Origin: Bradyrhizobium sp. Arg816
GTDB taxonomy: Bacteria; Pseudomonadota; Alphaproteobacteria; Rhizobiales; Xanthobacteraceae
NCBI RefSeq assembly: GCF_029989365.1
Contig: NZ_JAPRAQ010000025.1
Location: 1-64,000 of the forward strand
DNA: 64,000 nucleotides
Direction of reading: 5' to 3'
Position numbers and translations under genes: made by a program. Positions 8,343 through 18,072 of the stretch are shown here, in pieces. Position 1 is the stretch's first letter. The number at the start of each line of letters is the position of its first letter. Under the pieces are notes generated by a model. That model did no database searches. It had not been told where the DNA came from and was given only the letters and a program-made list of their open reading frames with translations.

Positions 8343-9494
8343 CTAGGTCATGCGCCGAGGCTGTTGAAACGAGTCGCCGAAAGCCTCCTCCTTTCGCGTT
8401 CGGTAGATGGTGACGACCTCCCGGCACGCTTTGACATTCAACCGGTGGAAATCGGTCTTCAATTGATCCAGCTCGCCAGCGGTTATCCGGTAGTTGGCCG
8501 CGCCCAGGAACAGCAGCGCCATCGTGGTGGGCCATGAGAAATCGAGAGACTTGGCCAGGATCAACACCGGCTCGCGATCCTTCTCGATCAATGCCCGCTC
8601 CGCGACGTCTATTGGGAGCCGACAGAGCAACGACAGGGCAACGGTGGTCTCGTTGAACTTGAGAGAGTGAGCAAGCTCGAAGACCTTGTCTTCCGTCAAT
8701 TCGCCTCTCTCGTGCAGTTTTGCCACCGTGCGTTTCGCCGTGAAGTAGTCCTTCGACGCCGGGCCAAACCTGGCGTGAATGGCCCCGGTGACATCGACGA
8801 CGGCACGATGGACCTGATTTTCGATGTCCGGACGCTCCCTCTTCAGCTTTTGCCGCACCTCTTCAGAGGCTTTGGCGATCAACTGGTGGAAGAGATGTCG
8901 GGGAATGTCCTTTCGAAGTCCCACCGATTCAGCGAGGATCGAATCCCCTTCCGACCGCCGCACCAGGTGCAGAAATCCGGATTTGGAGAGACTAGCCCCG
9001 GCATTCGACGCGACCGAGGTTACGACCTCGGGAGAACCCCGCACCACCAGGACATCGGTGACCGCTTCCGGGACCGTTTGTCGCCTGGAGATTGCAAGCA
9101 AATGTTGCTGGCTCTTGTTCTTGGCGCACGCAATCAATGTCTCGGTGTCGAGGCGCTGCGACTGGCTGAGAACCGGCCATGCGACATCGATGCAGTCGTC
9201 GCTTGCCATCTGCCGGGTCAACGCATAGGGCGCGTTTTGGCTGCATGCGAGCTTTCCCGCGAGCTTCGCCCGTGCGCTCGCTTCAATCTCCTGCGCTAGA
9301 CGACCGATGACCTCACCGAAGGTCCAGATCTGCTCCTCGGAGTAAGTGCCGGCGATCAGGATGTCTGCCGCATGCCAGAGCGCCCGCAGACAACTCTCGG
9401 GATTTCCTCTCGCAACTGCTTCGTCCAACTCGGCCAGGAATGACGTGATAGCAGCCATTGATGCGCTCGCAGTTTGAAAATGATCGAACGACAA
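8343..9494 (-). CDS. DUF2336 family protein
   Basis: The 383-residue protein matches the alphaproteobacterial DUF2336 family, which is built of HEAT-like helical repeats. Recognisable blocks are EIEASARAKLAGKL, VAWPVLSQSQRLD, LLAISRRQTVPEAVTDVLV-RG, VVTSVASNAGASLS and LVRRSEGDSILAESVGLR. The start at 9494 is a TTG without a clear ribosome site; an ATG twelve codons downstream is an alternative. No enzymatic motif is seen. Family members are probably scaffold or regulatory proteins. The gene stands alone. Confidence 0.82.
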   Translation of the reverse strand: MSFDHFQTASASMAAITSFLAELDEAVARGNPESCLRALWHAADILIAGTYSEEQIWTFGEVIGRLAQEIEASARAKLAGKLACSQNAPYALTRQMASDDCIDVAWPVLSQSQRLDTETLIACAKNKSQQHLLAISRRQTVPEAVTDVLVVRGSPEVVTSVASNAGASLSKSGFLHLVRRSEGDSILAESVGLRKDIPRHLFHQLIAKASEEVRQKLKRERPDIENQVHRAVVDVTGAIHARFGPASKDYFTAKRTVAKLHERGELTEDKVFELAHSLKFNETTVALSLLCRLPIDVAERALIEKDREPVLILAKSLDFSWPTTMALLFLGAANYRITAGELDQLKTDFHRLNVKACREVVTIYRTRKEEAFGDSFQQPRRMT

Positions 9495-9762
9495 AAGCGG
9501 GATTTCAAAGGAATGGGCGATGACACCACCCAGACCTGAACACGCGGTAAAATCATTCCCGCCGCCTTGGATCGGGAATAAGGTCCGCCTAATCAGATCG
9601 ATCGAATTTTAGGGATTGCCTGACTTGGAGAAAGCGGACGCCGTCAACGACCCGCCCAACGTAGCTGCACCCGCGAGGTCACGCGTTGGGACCAGCAGCA
9701 GCCTCTGGCAAGCGAAAGATTACCTCGGCTGGGGCAGCCGCACGGCCCACCGTCACGCGGCG
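9495..9762. other. intergenic stretch before the tRNA 5' half
   Basis: No gene is supported between the DUF2336 start and the tRNA fragment. A 67-codon plus-strand frame running through the tRNA fragment has no ribosome site and reads the tRNA sequence as protein. Confidence 0.5.
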
Positions 9763-9808
9763 GGGCCTGTAGCTCAATGGTTAGAGCCGGCCGCTCATGA
9801 CGGTCTGG
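9763..9808 (+). pseudogene. 5' half of the CAU-anticodon tRNA gene
   Basis: The segment starts with the 5' acceptor strand GGGCCTG, which pairs with the CGGGCCC of the 3' halves at 4314 and 6311. It continues with TA, the D arm (GCTC-AATGGTTA-GAGC) and the anticodon arm GGCCG-CTCATGA-CGGTC. The base after the CAT anticodon is G rather than A. After CGGTCTGG the sequence diverges, and there is no T arm or CCA end, so the gene is truncated. Joined to a 3' half it would rebuild a complete tRNA. Confidence 0.82.
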
Positions 9809-9876
9809 CGGGCGGATGACATAGGCACCCGCCTGCAGGACCTCGTCACTCTCACCCGGAGGCGCGACCGGCGTAA

Positions 9877-10605
9877 CTACAATACCAGTAACAGTCCCGA
9901 AACCAGCAAGATGCCGAGAATAATTCGCCGGAACAGCGCGTCATTGACGCAGCGAAAGACAAAAATCCCGAGCGCCGTTCCTGCAACGAGCGCCGGGATG
10001 CCGACGGCGAAGTCAGCCAGGACCTTTGTCGACAGATCTCCTCGGATCAGCATGAGAACAAGTGCGAATATCTGCATGGCGGCGATGAAGGGTTGAACCA
10101 TTCCACGCTGTTCGGTTTTTGGCACGCCGTGGATGTCACACCATATGGTCGGTATTGCACCCGGCATTGCCGTCAACCCGCCGACAAAGCCTCCGCTGAA
10201 GCCGACCAATGCATTACGTCCCGCATTCATCTGCAAGCGATGAGAAAGCGCCGGCCGGAACAACGTGTAGGCCGCGTAGCAGGCGACGGCGAGGCCAAAG
10301 CTCTCCCTGAAGATCCGGGCGTCTGCAGCTTGCAACAACCACACGGCGATCGGAACGCCGAGCAATCCGCCGACGACCAGTCCCGAGCTCTGCTTCCAGC
10401 AGATGCTTTTTCTCAGGGACCAAAGACCCGCGGCTTGCACGGTGATGCTGCAGGCCATCATCAGCGGGACCGCCTCCCGTGGTGGGAGAACGTGAAGGAG
10501 AATCGCGCCGGCCACCGCCGAAAAGGCAAAGCCCGCGAGGCCCGAGACGAAAGCGCCACAAAACACAGCGATGCTGAGCAGGCAAAACGACGCCATGTCG
10601 CCCAT
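9877..10605 (-). CDS. TauE/SafE-family membrane exporter
   Basis: The 242-residue protein is almost entirely hydrophobic, with about seven or eight membrane segments. The start matches the family: FCGAFVSGLAGFAFSAVAGAILLHVLPP, and a second FSGGFVGGLTAMPGA motif opens the second half, as in TauE/SafE anion exporters. Some members move sulfite, sulfoacetate or other small organic anions outward. The ATG at 10605 follows AAGAAGGG. A 62-residue membrane protein starts 47 bases upstream on the same strand, so the two may be co-transcribed. The substrate is unknown. Confidence 0.85.
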   Translation of the reverse strand: MGDMASFCLLSIAVFCGAFVSGLAGFAFSAVAGAILLHVLPPREAVPLMMACSITVQAAGLWSLRKSICWKQSSGLVVGGLLGVPIAVWLLQAADARIFRESFGLAVACYAAYTLFRPALSHRLQMNAGRNALVGFSGGFVGGLTAMPGAIPTIWCDIHGVPKTEQRGMVQPFIAAMQIFALVLMLIRGDLSTKVLADFAVGIPALVAGTALGIFVFRCVNDALFRRIILGILLVSGLLLVL

Positions 10606-10652
10606 GAGCTAACCCTTCTTGTCTGTCAAATCCTGGAATAGCGAGCTGGCGA

Positions 10653-10841
10653 TCAGTCCCCGGACGACAGTCCGGACGGCTCGGGCGGTGCCCCGGCATC
10701 GCTCTGGCGGGTCGACGTCAGCATCGTGGCTGCAAGGATGTGAAAAATGACAACGCAGATGGCGATCGTTGCGAGCAGCACATTCTCGCCCGGTGCCGAA
10801 ATCCGAAGCTTGCGTTCGGACGGCTTTTCACTGACCGGCAT
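10653..10841 (-). CDS. small single-span membrane protein (62 aa)
   Basis: The start at 10841 (MPVSEKPSERK) follows GGAGGGCGTGACA; an in-frame start 16 codons upstream lacks such a site. One membrane segment is visible (ENVLLATIAICVVIFHILAATML), with a basic N-terminus and an acidic, Pro-rich tail. It lies directly upstream of the TauE-like exporter gene on the same strand and may be an accessory subunit. That role is inferred only from position. Confidence 0.6.
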   Translation of the reverse strand: MPVSEKPSERKLRISAPGENVLLATIAICVVIFHILAATMLTSTRQSDAGAPPEPSGLSSGD

Positions 10842-11342
10842 TGTCACGCCCTCCAACATCTGACCGAGAGGCAAACCGGGGCCACCCATTGTCGGTCAGG
10901 TGACGATTCTGTCGAAGGGTGCGCTCTGCCTGCAGCCGTCGCGAATGGTGGAGCGCCTGAAGGAGACGCCCAAACCAGCCTTCCTTTCGGGAAGACCCCG
11001 TGGAGGCGACAAACGAGCTCGCTGACAACAACGCATCGCTTCCGGTTGAAGCTCTGCTGTCGAACCATGGTACGGTGGATGCCGCGATCGACTGAAACAT
11101 CTTTTGAAGCAGCAACCCATAGAATACGCGGGTGAGACGCCGCGCCTTTTCTTCCAAGCGCATGACACGAGCACCTTGTGTGAGTGACTGGATACGGCTG
11201 GAAGTATCGGGCGGGACGCCGCGCCACGCTTTAAGGCGGGCTTAATTTGTTCTTATCGTTTCCTTGATTCTGAAGGGTGTGCTTGCTTTCGGGCCCGCGT
11301 ACCGGTTGAATATCCGCCTCGCGCACCTCCGAAGGCATTGTT
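10842..11342. other. intergenic region between divergent transcription units
   Basis: About 500 bases separate the small membrane protein gene (minus) and the large regulator gene (plus). The overlapping frames here are arginine-rich and have no start supported by a ribosome site. The region should hold two divergent promoters. No clear operator palindrome was seen. Confidence 0.45.
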
Positions 11343-14300
11343 TTGCTGTACCTATTTGACGAGTTTGTCCTCGACACCGATCGGCGGGAATTGCGCCGCG
11401 ACGGACGTACGATCCCGTTGCAGCCCCAGGTTTTTGACGTCCTCGAATATCTGATCCGCCACCGCACCCGGGTGGTGACCAAGGACGATCTGATCAGTGC
11501 GATCTGGGGCGGGCGCATCGTCTCGGAGTCGGCGCTCACCACCCGCATCAACGCAGCCCGTACCGGAATAGGCGATTCCGGCGAGGCGCAGCGGCTGATC
11601 AAGACTTTGCCGCGCAAAGGCGTCCGCTTTATCGGCACGGTGCGGGAAGCGGCCAGGGAGGTCGAGAACGCGGTCGTACCTCTGAAAACCGAAATCTCCA
11701 CCCTGGTGGTCGGCCGGACCCCCTCCTTCGGGACGATCGACCAGATGACGCGGCACGTCTTGTCCGGCAAACGGCAGATGGCTTTCGTCACCGGAGAAGC
11801 CGGGATCGGCAAGACGGCCTTCATCGCCAAGGCGACCGAGCAGCTGACGGAACAGGGCTTCGATCAGCTCTATGGGCGCTGCACCGAACGGTTCGGGACA
11901 GACGAAGTCTTTCTTCCACTCATCGATGCGCTGGTGAGCCGTTATCGCGCAAACGGTCCGGAATTGATTTCGGCCGTTCGCGCCCACGCACCCACCTGGA
12001 TCCTGCAATTGCCAGGCGTCATCGACGCGTCGGAACGCGCGGCTTTCCAGGATGAAGTGTTCGGCGCAACGCGCGAGCGGATGCTGCGCGAATTTTGCGA
12101 TCTTCTGGAAGCGCTGAGCATCGACCGCCCCTGGGTTCTTGTTCTCGAAGATCTGCACTGGAGCGACTTCGCGACACTCGACGTACTGTCTCGCTTCGCG
12201 CGCGGGAACGGCAAGGCGCGCGTGCTGGTCCTCTGCTCCTATCGTCCGGCCGACAGCTCCGTCGGCGGGCATCCCATCCCTCGCCTGCACCGGGATCTCG
12301 AGATTCACGGATATTGCAGCGAATTGCGCCTGGATCGGTTGTCGCGCTCGGAGGTCGAGCGTTACCTGGCATTGCGCTTCGACGACGAGGAACTTGCCTC
12401 CAGCCTGTCAAGGCCGATATTCGAGCGAACGCTGGGACATCCCTTGTTCGTTGCCACGCTGCTCAAACACTTGATCGACCAGGAATCGATCGTCGAAATG
12501 GACGACGGATGGCGCCTGTCCTCACAGGCAGCATTTGCGCAGGACCGCATTCCAGACAGCCTCGTGAACATGATCGGCCACGAGCTCGATCGCCTCACCG
12601 ACAACGAGCGCCGTCTGCTCGATGTCGCCAGCGTTGCCGGCGAGGAATTTTCTGCGGCCCTCGTTGCGGCCGGTCTGTCCGACGATGCGATCGACGTTGA
12701 AAGCGACATCGAAGCGTCGATCCGGAAGGATCAAATCCTGGTGCGTTCGGGGGTTTCCGAGTGGCCCGATGGCACATATTCGGGCTCCTACGCTTTCCGT
12801 CACATTCTCTATCAGAACATCATTTACCAGAATCTGCCGCCCGGGCGCCGCGCACAAACGCACAAGCGCCTGGGCAACAGGCTGGAGGAGGCCTATGCCG
12901 GCCGCACCTCCGAAATAGCGCCCGCGCTCGCACTTCACTTCGAGCAGGGTCGCGACTTTCCGAGCGCGTTGCGTTACCTCCGGGAAGCAGCGAAGAACTC
13001 GACGAAGCGCCTCGGCCATGCGGAGGCCGCAAGCTATCTGACCCGCGCGCTTGGTATACTCGATCGTTTCGATGCTGCCGACAAATTCTCAACCCGCGTC
13101 GCTCTTTTGCGGGAGCGAAGCTGGGCTCTTCGCTCGTGCGGCGACCTCGCCGGCTCCATCCGCGATCTGCGAGACATGATTGCCTGCGCCGAACAAGCGG
13201 GCGAGATCAAGCAACAGCTCAACGGCCTCACGGCTGTGAGCAGCCTCTGCTTGCGCGTGGATCGCCACGCCTGCCTTGAGGCCGCTGAGGATGTGCTGTC
13301 GCGAAGCCAGGCGCTGGCGGACGACACATTCAAGGCTCTGGTCCAGGGCAGCAGTGCGAGCGTCAACCTGTTCCTCAACGGCTGGCGCAAACAGGACGCC
13401 ACGCTTTGCGACAGGGCGATCGAGCTGAGCGCGAATGCCACGAATTATGGCATCCTGATCAGGCGCAATGGAATATCCGGTATCGTTGATTGCTGGAGGT
13501 CGCGGTACCAGGAGTGCCGCCGCGCCGGCACGGAAGGCAAGCGGTTGGCGCGTCTGGCCGGCGACGTCTACACTTTTGTTCTGTTCAACGTTCTTGAATC
13601 GATCGCGCTCATTCATCTGGGCGAATGGCGCGAATTGCGACGTGAAATCACGGCCGGCCTCGAACTAGCCGTCAGGAACGCGAACGGCCCCAGCAGCGCA
13701 TTGTGCCGGCTGACACTTGCGTGGTTGCACGTCGAAGCGATGGACTTTGATGGCGCCCGTGAGCTCTGCGAAAGCGTCGACGATAGTCTTCTGGTCGGCG
13801 ATCAGTCGACGTACTTCCACAAGCGGGCCGTCCTGGCCAAGGCCTATGTCGGGCTGAACGACCCGTCGGGAGCTCGCAGGCAATTTGACGACATCGAGCG
13901 CCGCAGGCATGAAGAAGGCATCGACATCGAATTTACCGCCGCGACGCAGGTGTATCATTGTCTCGGCGAATATTACTTGCAGGTTGACGACCTTACGCAG
14001 GCCCAGAGCTGTGCTCGCCAGCTCCACGACTATGTGGCCACGGCTCCGGATCTCAATCACCTGGCCCAGGCCCACGGACTGCTCGCGCGTACCGCGCTTG
14101 CCTTGGGCAATTCAGCGGAGGCTCAGTTGCAGCTGTCCCGCGCGCTGGAGATCGTCGACGGTGCCGACTTCCCGATTGCCTCCTGGCGGGTGTACCGCAC
14201 GGCCGCCGAGATCTTCGCGAAGTACGGCGACGTCGACAGGGCGACGACGTATCGCATGCGTTTTGTCGAGACCGTCCGAAGGCTCGCGCAAAATTTCGAA

Positions 14301-14408
14301 CCCGGGGATCGGCTGCACAAGAGCTTGCTCGCCATGTTGGCAACGCGAACAGCGCAGCTGGAAGCAATGACCTCTCTGCCTTCGCGGCCCGACAGTGCAC
14401 GCCATTGA
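11343..14408 (+). CDS. large regulator: winged-helix DNA-binding domain + AAA ATPase + TPR-like repeats (1021 aa)
   Basis: Residues 1-100 form an OmpR/CadC-type winged helix (FDEFVLDTDRRELRRDG, PLQPQVFDVLEYL, LPRKGVRFIG). A P-loop NTPase module follows, with Walker A GEAGIGKT at residues 151-158 and a Walker B-like VLVLEDLHWSD near 265. From about residue 450 the protein is helical and TPR-like. The start is TTG at 11343, seven bases after GAAGG; an ATT two codons upstream is possible. Homologues often end in, or pair with, adenylate cyclase domains, but none is present here. It reads toward the dehydrogenase operon 270 bases downstream and is its likely activator (inference). Confidence 0.82.
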   Translation: MLYLFDEFVLDTDRRELRRDGRTIPLQPQVFDVLEYLIRHRTRVVTKDDLISAIWGGRIVSESALTTRINAARTGIGDSGEAQRLIKTLPRKGVRFIGTVREAAREVENAVVPLKTEISTLVVGRTPSFGTIDQMTRHVLSGKRQMAFVTGEAGIGKTAFIAKATEQLTEQGFDQLYGRCTERFGTDEVFLPLIDALVSRYRANGPELISAVRAHAPTWILQLPGVIDASERAAFQDEVFGATRERMLREFCDLLEALSIDRPWVLVLEDLHWSDFATLDVLSRFARGNGKARVLVLCSYRPADSSVGGHPIPRLHRDLEIHGYCSELRLDRLSRSEVERYLALRFDDEELASSLSRPIFERTLGHPLFVATLLKHLIDQESIVEMDDGWRLSSQAAFAQDRIPDSLVNMIGHELDRLTDNERRLLDVASVAGEEFSAALVAAGLSDDAIDVESDIEASIRKDQILVRSGVSEWPDGTYSGSYAFRHILYQNIIYQNLPPGRRAQTHKRLGNRLEEAYAGRTSEIAPALALHFEQGRDFPSALRYLREAAKNSTKRLGHAEAASYLTRALGILDRFDAADKFSTRVALLRERSWALRSCGDLAGSIRDLRDMIACAEQAGEIKQQLNGLTAVSSLCLRVDRHACLEAAEDVLSRSQALADDTFKALVQGSSASVNLFLNGWRKQDATLCDRAIELSANATNYGILIRRNGISGIVDCWRSRYQECRRAGTEGKRLARLAGDVYTFVLFNVLESIALIHLGEWRELRREITAGLELAVRNANGPSSALCRLTLAWLHVEAMDFDGARELCESVDDSLLVGDQSTYFHKRAVLAKAYVGLNDPSGARRQFDDIERRRHEEGIDIEFTAATQVYHCLGEYYLQVDDLTQAQSCARQLHDYVATAPDLNHLAQAHGLLARTALALGNSAEAQLQLSRALEIVDGADFPIASWRVYRTAAEIFAKYGDVDRATTYRMRFVETVRRLAQNFEPGDRLHKSLLAMLATRTAQLEAMTSLPSRPDSARH

Positions 14409-14677
14409 CCCAATCCGCCCCGGCACGCATCGTGAGGGCTGCGCTTCCGCAATCGAACGGCCCGTCGACGGTCGTCGACTATTTTCTTGTGTCTGCAACA
14501 GTCAGACCCGGCCGATTGACTTTTGAAGAGTTCGGCAAACGCGTGACGAGAGCGGATCGTCGGGAGGCCTGCTTTGCCCGATTCGGCATTTTATGCCATC
14601 ATGCGGATGCGGACGAGCGGATGGATCGCCGGATCGGTCCCTCGAATCGCTGACGTGATCGAGTCGGGGCAATCGTC

Positions 14678-17524
14678 GTGCGAACGCCTTCACTGGATAT
14701 GCGCTCCACTCCGGGAGCCGGCTCGCGGCCGTCGCGCCGGCAGGTGCTGCGCGCGAGCCTGATCGGCGGCATTGCCGTGTACGTGGCCCCGCTGGGCAGC
14801 CAGGCCTTTGCGTCGCTATTCGAACAACGGCTGCTGACGCGACCGGACTGGGGTGCCACTGATGGCGTCCTGAAATATCGAATCGACGGCACCTCGAAGG
14901 TCATTGGAGCGAAGGTGTTCGCACGCGACCTTCGCGCACGGGACATGCCGCATTGGCCGCAGCAGCAGTCTCACGCCCTGGTGCTCCGCACGACCAGAGC
15001 CGATCGCATCTACGCCGGCTTCGACCTGTCGCTGCTCGGCGACGACCTCAAGCCCGACCGCGTGGTGACAGCAGCGGATTTGACGCGCGACGGGCTCGCA
15101 TTCCCTGACTTCTACGGCGAGGACACTCTGCTGCCGGAAGGCAAGACGCCGGCCTATCTGGGCCAGGCCGTCGCGATTCTGGTCTTTCATGATTTCGTCC
15201 GCTTCCGCTTCGCCAAGGAAAAGTTGCAGTTCAACGACGCCGTCATTCGCTACGGCGCGAGCACCGGGCCACTGCAGCGCGATCCATGGGGCACGTCCCG
15301 TTTCGTGCGGGTGGGCGGCAACACGCCCTACGACGATGACGTGTTTTCCTGCCTCAAGGACGGGCCGATTTCCCCCGGCTACGAAAAGCATGAGCCCGTC
15401 TGGCCCGCGCCGGCGCGCGACGGCGAACTTGGAGCGCGGGGCATGTACCACGCCACGGCCATCGGCGACGAGCTGGCGCAACCACCCGCCGAATGGGTTG
15501 TCCTGAAGCGCCGCTACGCGACGCAGTCGGGCGACACCGCGGCACTCGAGCCCGACAACGCCAATGGCTGGTACGATAGCGACAAGCAGGAACTGCACCT
15601 GGTCGTGCCGACGCAGTCGCCGCAGGAGGTGGCGAAAGGCGCGGCGACCATGCTGCAAAGCAGTCGCATCGGGTTGAAGCGGCTGTTCCTGTATCCCTGC
15701 TTCACAGTCGGCTATGGCGCGAAGGACAGTTGCAGCATGCCGTATTACGGCCTCATCGCCGCCGTCTACGGCGGCAGTCGGCCGGTGCGCCTCGCCAACG
15801 ATCGGTTCGAGCAATTCCAGGCTGGTCTCAAACGGCACCAGCTCAGCATGGACTATACCGTGGCGATCGAGCGCCGCACCGGTTTGCTGCAGTCATTGCG
15901 GGCCGGGATCGTCGCAAATGGCGGGGGCCGCAAGAATGTCTCAGACCTTCTCATCAAGGTAGGCGCGACATCGCTTGGGTCGGCCTACTATTTCCCGAAG
16001 ACCGATGTTACCGCGACCGCCATTGCGTCGCGCGCCGTCGATGCCGGCTCGGCGCGCGGCTACGGCGCTCTTGAAACCATGACGGCGACCGAACTGATGA
16101 TGGACGATATCGCTGGCGAACTTGGTCTTGATCCCATCGAGTTCCGCCTGCGAAACGTACTGAAGACAGGAATGAGAAACACCCAGGGTGCGATCCCGAC
16201 CGGCGTTCTGCGCGCCGAGGCGGTGCTGGAAAAAGCCCGCGCCCACGCGCTGTGGAGCGGCCGCGGCGCGCGCAAGCAGGCCTTCGACGCCGACCATCCC
16301 GGAAAATACTACGGGGTCGGCTTCGGCTGCATCCAGTGGCGCTTTGGAAATGGGGCGGAAGCCAGTCTCGCCAAGGTCGAGCTCGCGCCCGATGGACGCA
16401 TCATGGTTTCCAACAGCGGTGCCGAGATCGGCACAGGCTTGTCGTCGGGACAGGCCGTGGCCTGCGTGCGCTGGCTGGGCCGGCCGGCCGATGCGGTCGA
16501 GCTTGCCGTCACTGACTGGTCCGATCTGCCGGTAGAAACGAGCGGCGATCCGCGAGCGATGAGTCAGGCAGATCAGGACCGCCTGGCGGAGAACCCGCGC
16601 TGGAGCCCCGCCTACGCGTCGGCGTCCAGTGCCAGCAACTCATCCTACTACCTCTCGCATACGACCCGCGAGGCGGCGCGTATCGTTTATGTCCACGGGC
16701 TGTTGCCAGCCGCGTTGGCGATCTGGACACGCGACGCACCGGCGGGATCGCGCGTGCCATCGATCGAGGATGCGCGCTGGCGCGATGGATCACTGACGGT
16801 CGAGGGCCTGGAGCCGCTGCCACTGGTCCGGCTGGTGCGGGAGGCGCATGCGCGCGGTCTCGTGGTCGGCGCAGCGGTGCACGGCTTCAACCGCTGGCGA
16901 TGGGCCGAAGCCGACTTCGTTGTGAACAACGTCGCGGTACACGCGCCCGTGGACGCGCTGTCGGTGCGGTATGGCGAGGGCGGGGACGTGTCAAAGCCGG
17001 GTGCCCTACAAGGTCGCTATCACGTGCTCGACCGCCAGGCCGTGATCTTTCCGCCGACCCAGAACTACCACGCGATGGTTGGCTACTGCACCGCGGCCGG
17101 CACGCTGGCCGAGCTCGTGGTGGACGCGGCCAGCGGAAAAGTGACGCTGCTCTCGCACCACACGATCCTGGACTGCGGCACAATGCTGGTGCCGGACCTG
17201 GTGTCGGGCCAGATCCAGGGTGGCACCGCCACCGGCATCGGCCTCGCATTGCATGAGCACATGCCGCTCTACGAGGACGGTCCCGGCAACGGCACCTGGA
17301 ATTTCAATCGCTATCACCTCCCGCGCGGCAGCGATGTGGCGGCATGGACGCAGACCGCTGAGATCTTGCAGCCGCTGTCAGAAAGCGAGCCGCCGAAGGG
17401 CATGGCCGAAGCGACGGTGATACCGATCATGTCAGCGATCGTGAACGGCATCGCGCATGCCATCGGCCATCGTTTCCGCACATTGCCGGTCACGCCGGAC
17501 CAGATTCTGGCGGTGCTGGGATGA
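14678..17524 (+). CDS. xanthine-dehydrogenase-family molybdopterin-binding subunit (Tat-exported aldehyde/N-heterocycle dehydrogenase)
   Basis: The 948-residue protein carries a twin-arginine signal (SRRQVLRASLIGG, residues ~19-31) and should act in the periplasm with cofactor bound. Domain order is that of single-chain IorB/AldH-type large subunits: an ald_xan_dh a/b hammerhead (near TSKVIGAKVFARD), then the two molybdopterin-binding domains (including YGALETM, AEIGTGLSSGQAVA, and GMAEATVIPIMSAIVNGIAHAIG at the C-terminus). It starts with GTG at 14678; an ATG at 14699 is an alternative. The stop overlaps the next gene's start (ATGA). Substrates in the family are aldehydes or N-heterocycles. 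The cytochrome gene downstream favours a respiratory aldehyde dehydrogenase. Confidence 0.88.
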   Translation: MRTPSLDMRSTPGAGSRPSRRQVLRASLIGGIAVYVAPLGSQAFASLFEQRLLTRPDWGATDGVLKYRIDGTSKVIGAKVFARDLRARDMPHWPQQQSHALVLRTTRADRIYAGFDLSLLGDDLKPDRVVTAADLTRDGLAFPDFYGEDTLLPEGKTPAYLGQAVAILVFHDFVRFRFAKEKLQFNDAVIRYGASTGPLQRDPWGTSRFVRVGGNTPYDDDVFSCLKDGPISPGYEKHEPVWPAPARDGELGARGMYHATAIGDELAQPPAEWVVLKRRYATQSGDTAALEPDNANGWYDSDKQELHLVVPTQSPQEVAKGAATMLQSSRIGLKRLFLYPCFTVGYGAKDSCSMPYYGLIAAVYGGSRPVRLANDRFEQFQAGLKRHQLSMDYTVAIERRTGLLQSLRAGIVANGGGRKNVSDLLIKVGATSLGSAYYFPKTDVTATAIASRAVDAGSARGYGALETMTATELMMDDIAGELGLDPIEFRLRNVLKTGMRNTQGAIPTGVLRAEAVLEKARAHALWSGRGARKQAFDADHPGKYYGVGFGCIQWRFGNGAEASLAKVELAPDGRIMVSNSGAEIGTGLSSGQAVACVRWLGRPADAVELAVTDWSDLPVETSGDPRAMSQADQDRLAENPRWSPAYASASSASNSSYYLSHTTREAARIVYVHGLLPAALAIWTRDAPAGSRVPSIEDARWRDGSLTVEGLEPLPLVRLVREAHARGLVVGAAVHGFNRWRWAEADFVVNNVAVHAPVDALSVRYGEGGDVSKPGALQGRYHVLDRQAVIFPPTQNYHAMVGYCTAAGTLAELVVDAASGKVTLLSHHTILDCGTMLVPDLVSGQIQGGTATGIGLALHEHMPLYEDGPGNGTWNFNRYHLPRGSDVAAWTQTAEILQPLSESEPPKGMAEATVIPIMSAIVNGIAHAIGHRFRTLPVTPDQILAVLG

Positions 17525-18072
17525 GCCTGCCGACCCGCCCGCTGACGGTAACCATCGACGGCCGGCAACGCGGCCCCATCGATGTGCCGGACGGCTTGAT
17601 GATGATCGATCTGCTGCACGAAATACTCGACCTCACCGGGTCTCGCCTGGGCTGCGGCATCGGCATCTGTCATGCCTGCGTCGTGATCTGGGACCGGGAC
17701 GATGGCACCAGCGAAGAGGTGCGGACCTGCATCACCGGCGCCGGATTCTTCGACGGAAAGCGCATCCGCACCATCGAGGGCATCGCCCGGCACAACGACA
17801 AGGGCGAGATCCTCTCACTCTCCCCGGTGCAGCAGGCCTTCCTCGACCAGTTCAGCTTCCAGTGCGGCTACTGCACGCCGGGCTTCGTCATGGCGGCCAC
17901 CGTGCTGATCGAACGGCTCGCGCGCACGCCGGTGCCCCGTGGCCAGGTCGAGGCGACGGTGGCCGCGGCGCTGGAGGCGCACATCTGCCGCTGCACCGGA
18001 TACGTTCGCTACTATCAGGCGGTGCGCGACGTGATCCTGGCGACGCCCGGCCTGACACGGGACGTGGGATGA
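17521..18072 (+). CDS. 2Fe-2S subunit of the periplasmic dehydrogenase
   Basis: This 183-residue protein has the two-domain layout of XDH-family small subunits. The plant-type ferredoxin site is LGCGIGICHAC...RTC, and the C-terminal helical domain carries the second cluster (QCGYCTPGF...CRCTGY). It passes electrons from the molybdopterin subunit toward the cytochrome. The protein has no signal of its own and is probably exported as a hitchhiker with the Tat-dependent large subunit. Its ATG overlaps the previous stop by four bases (ATGA), and its own stop overlaps the next start in the same way. Confidence 0.92.
   Translation: MSLPTRPLTVTIDGRQRGPIDVPDGLMMIDLLHEILDLTGSRLGCGIGICHACVVIWDRDDGTSEEVRTCITGAGFFDGKRIRTIEGIARHNDKGEILSLSPVQQAFLDQFSFQCGYCTPGFVMAATVLIERLARTPVPRGQVEATVAAALEAHICRCTGYVRYYQAVRDVILATPGLTRDVG

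Noticed and set aside
7246..9494. DUF2971 + DUF2336 as a defence system
   Set aside because: The two genes are separated by a repeat element, have no nuclease, NTPase or toxin motifs, and the DUF2336 family is found as ordinary chromosomal genes in alphaproteobacteria.
9616..9819. 67-codon frame over the tRNA 5' half
   Set aside because: The C-terminal part is translated tRNA, and no ribosome site is present.
14816..15838. 340-codon minus-strand frame
   Set aside because: It is antisense to the molybdopterin subunit gene, whose motifs are complete.
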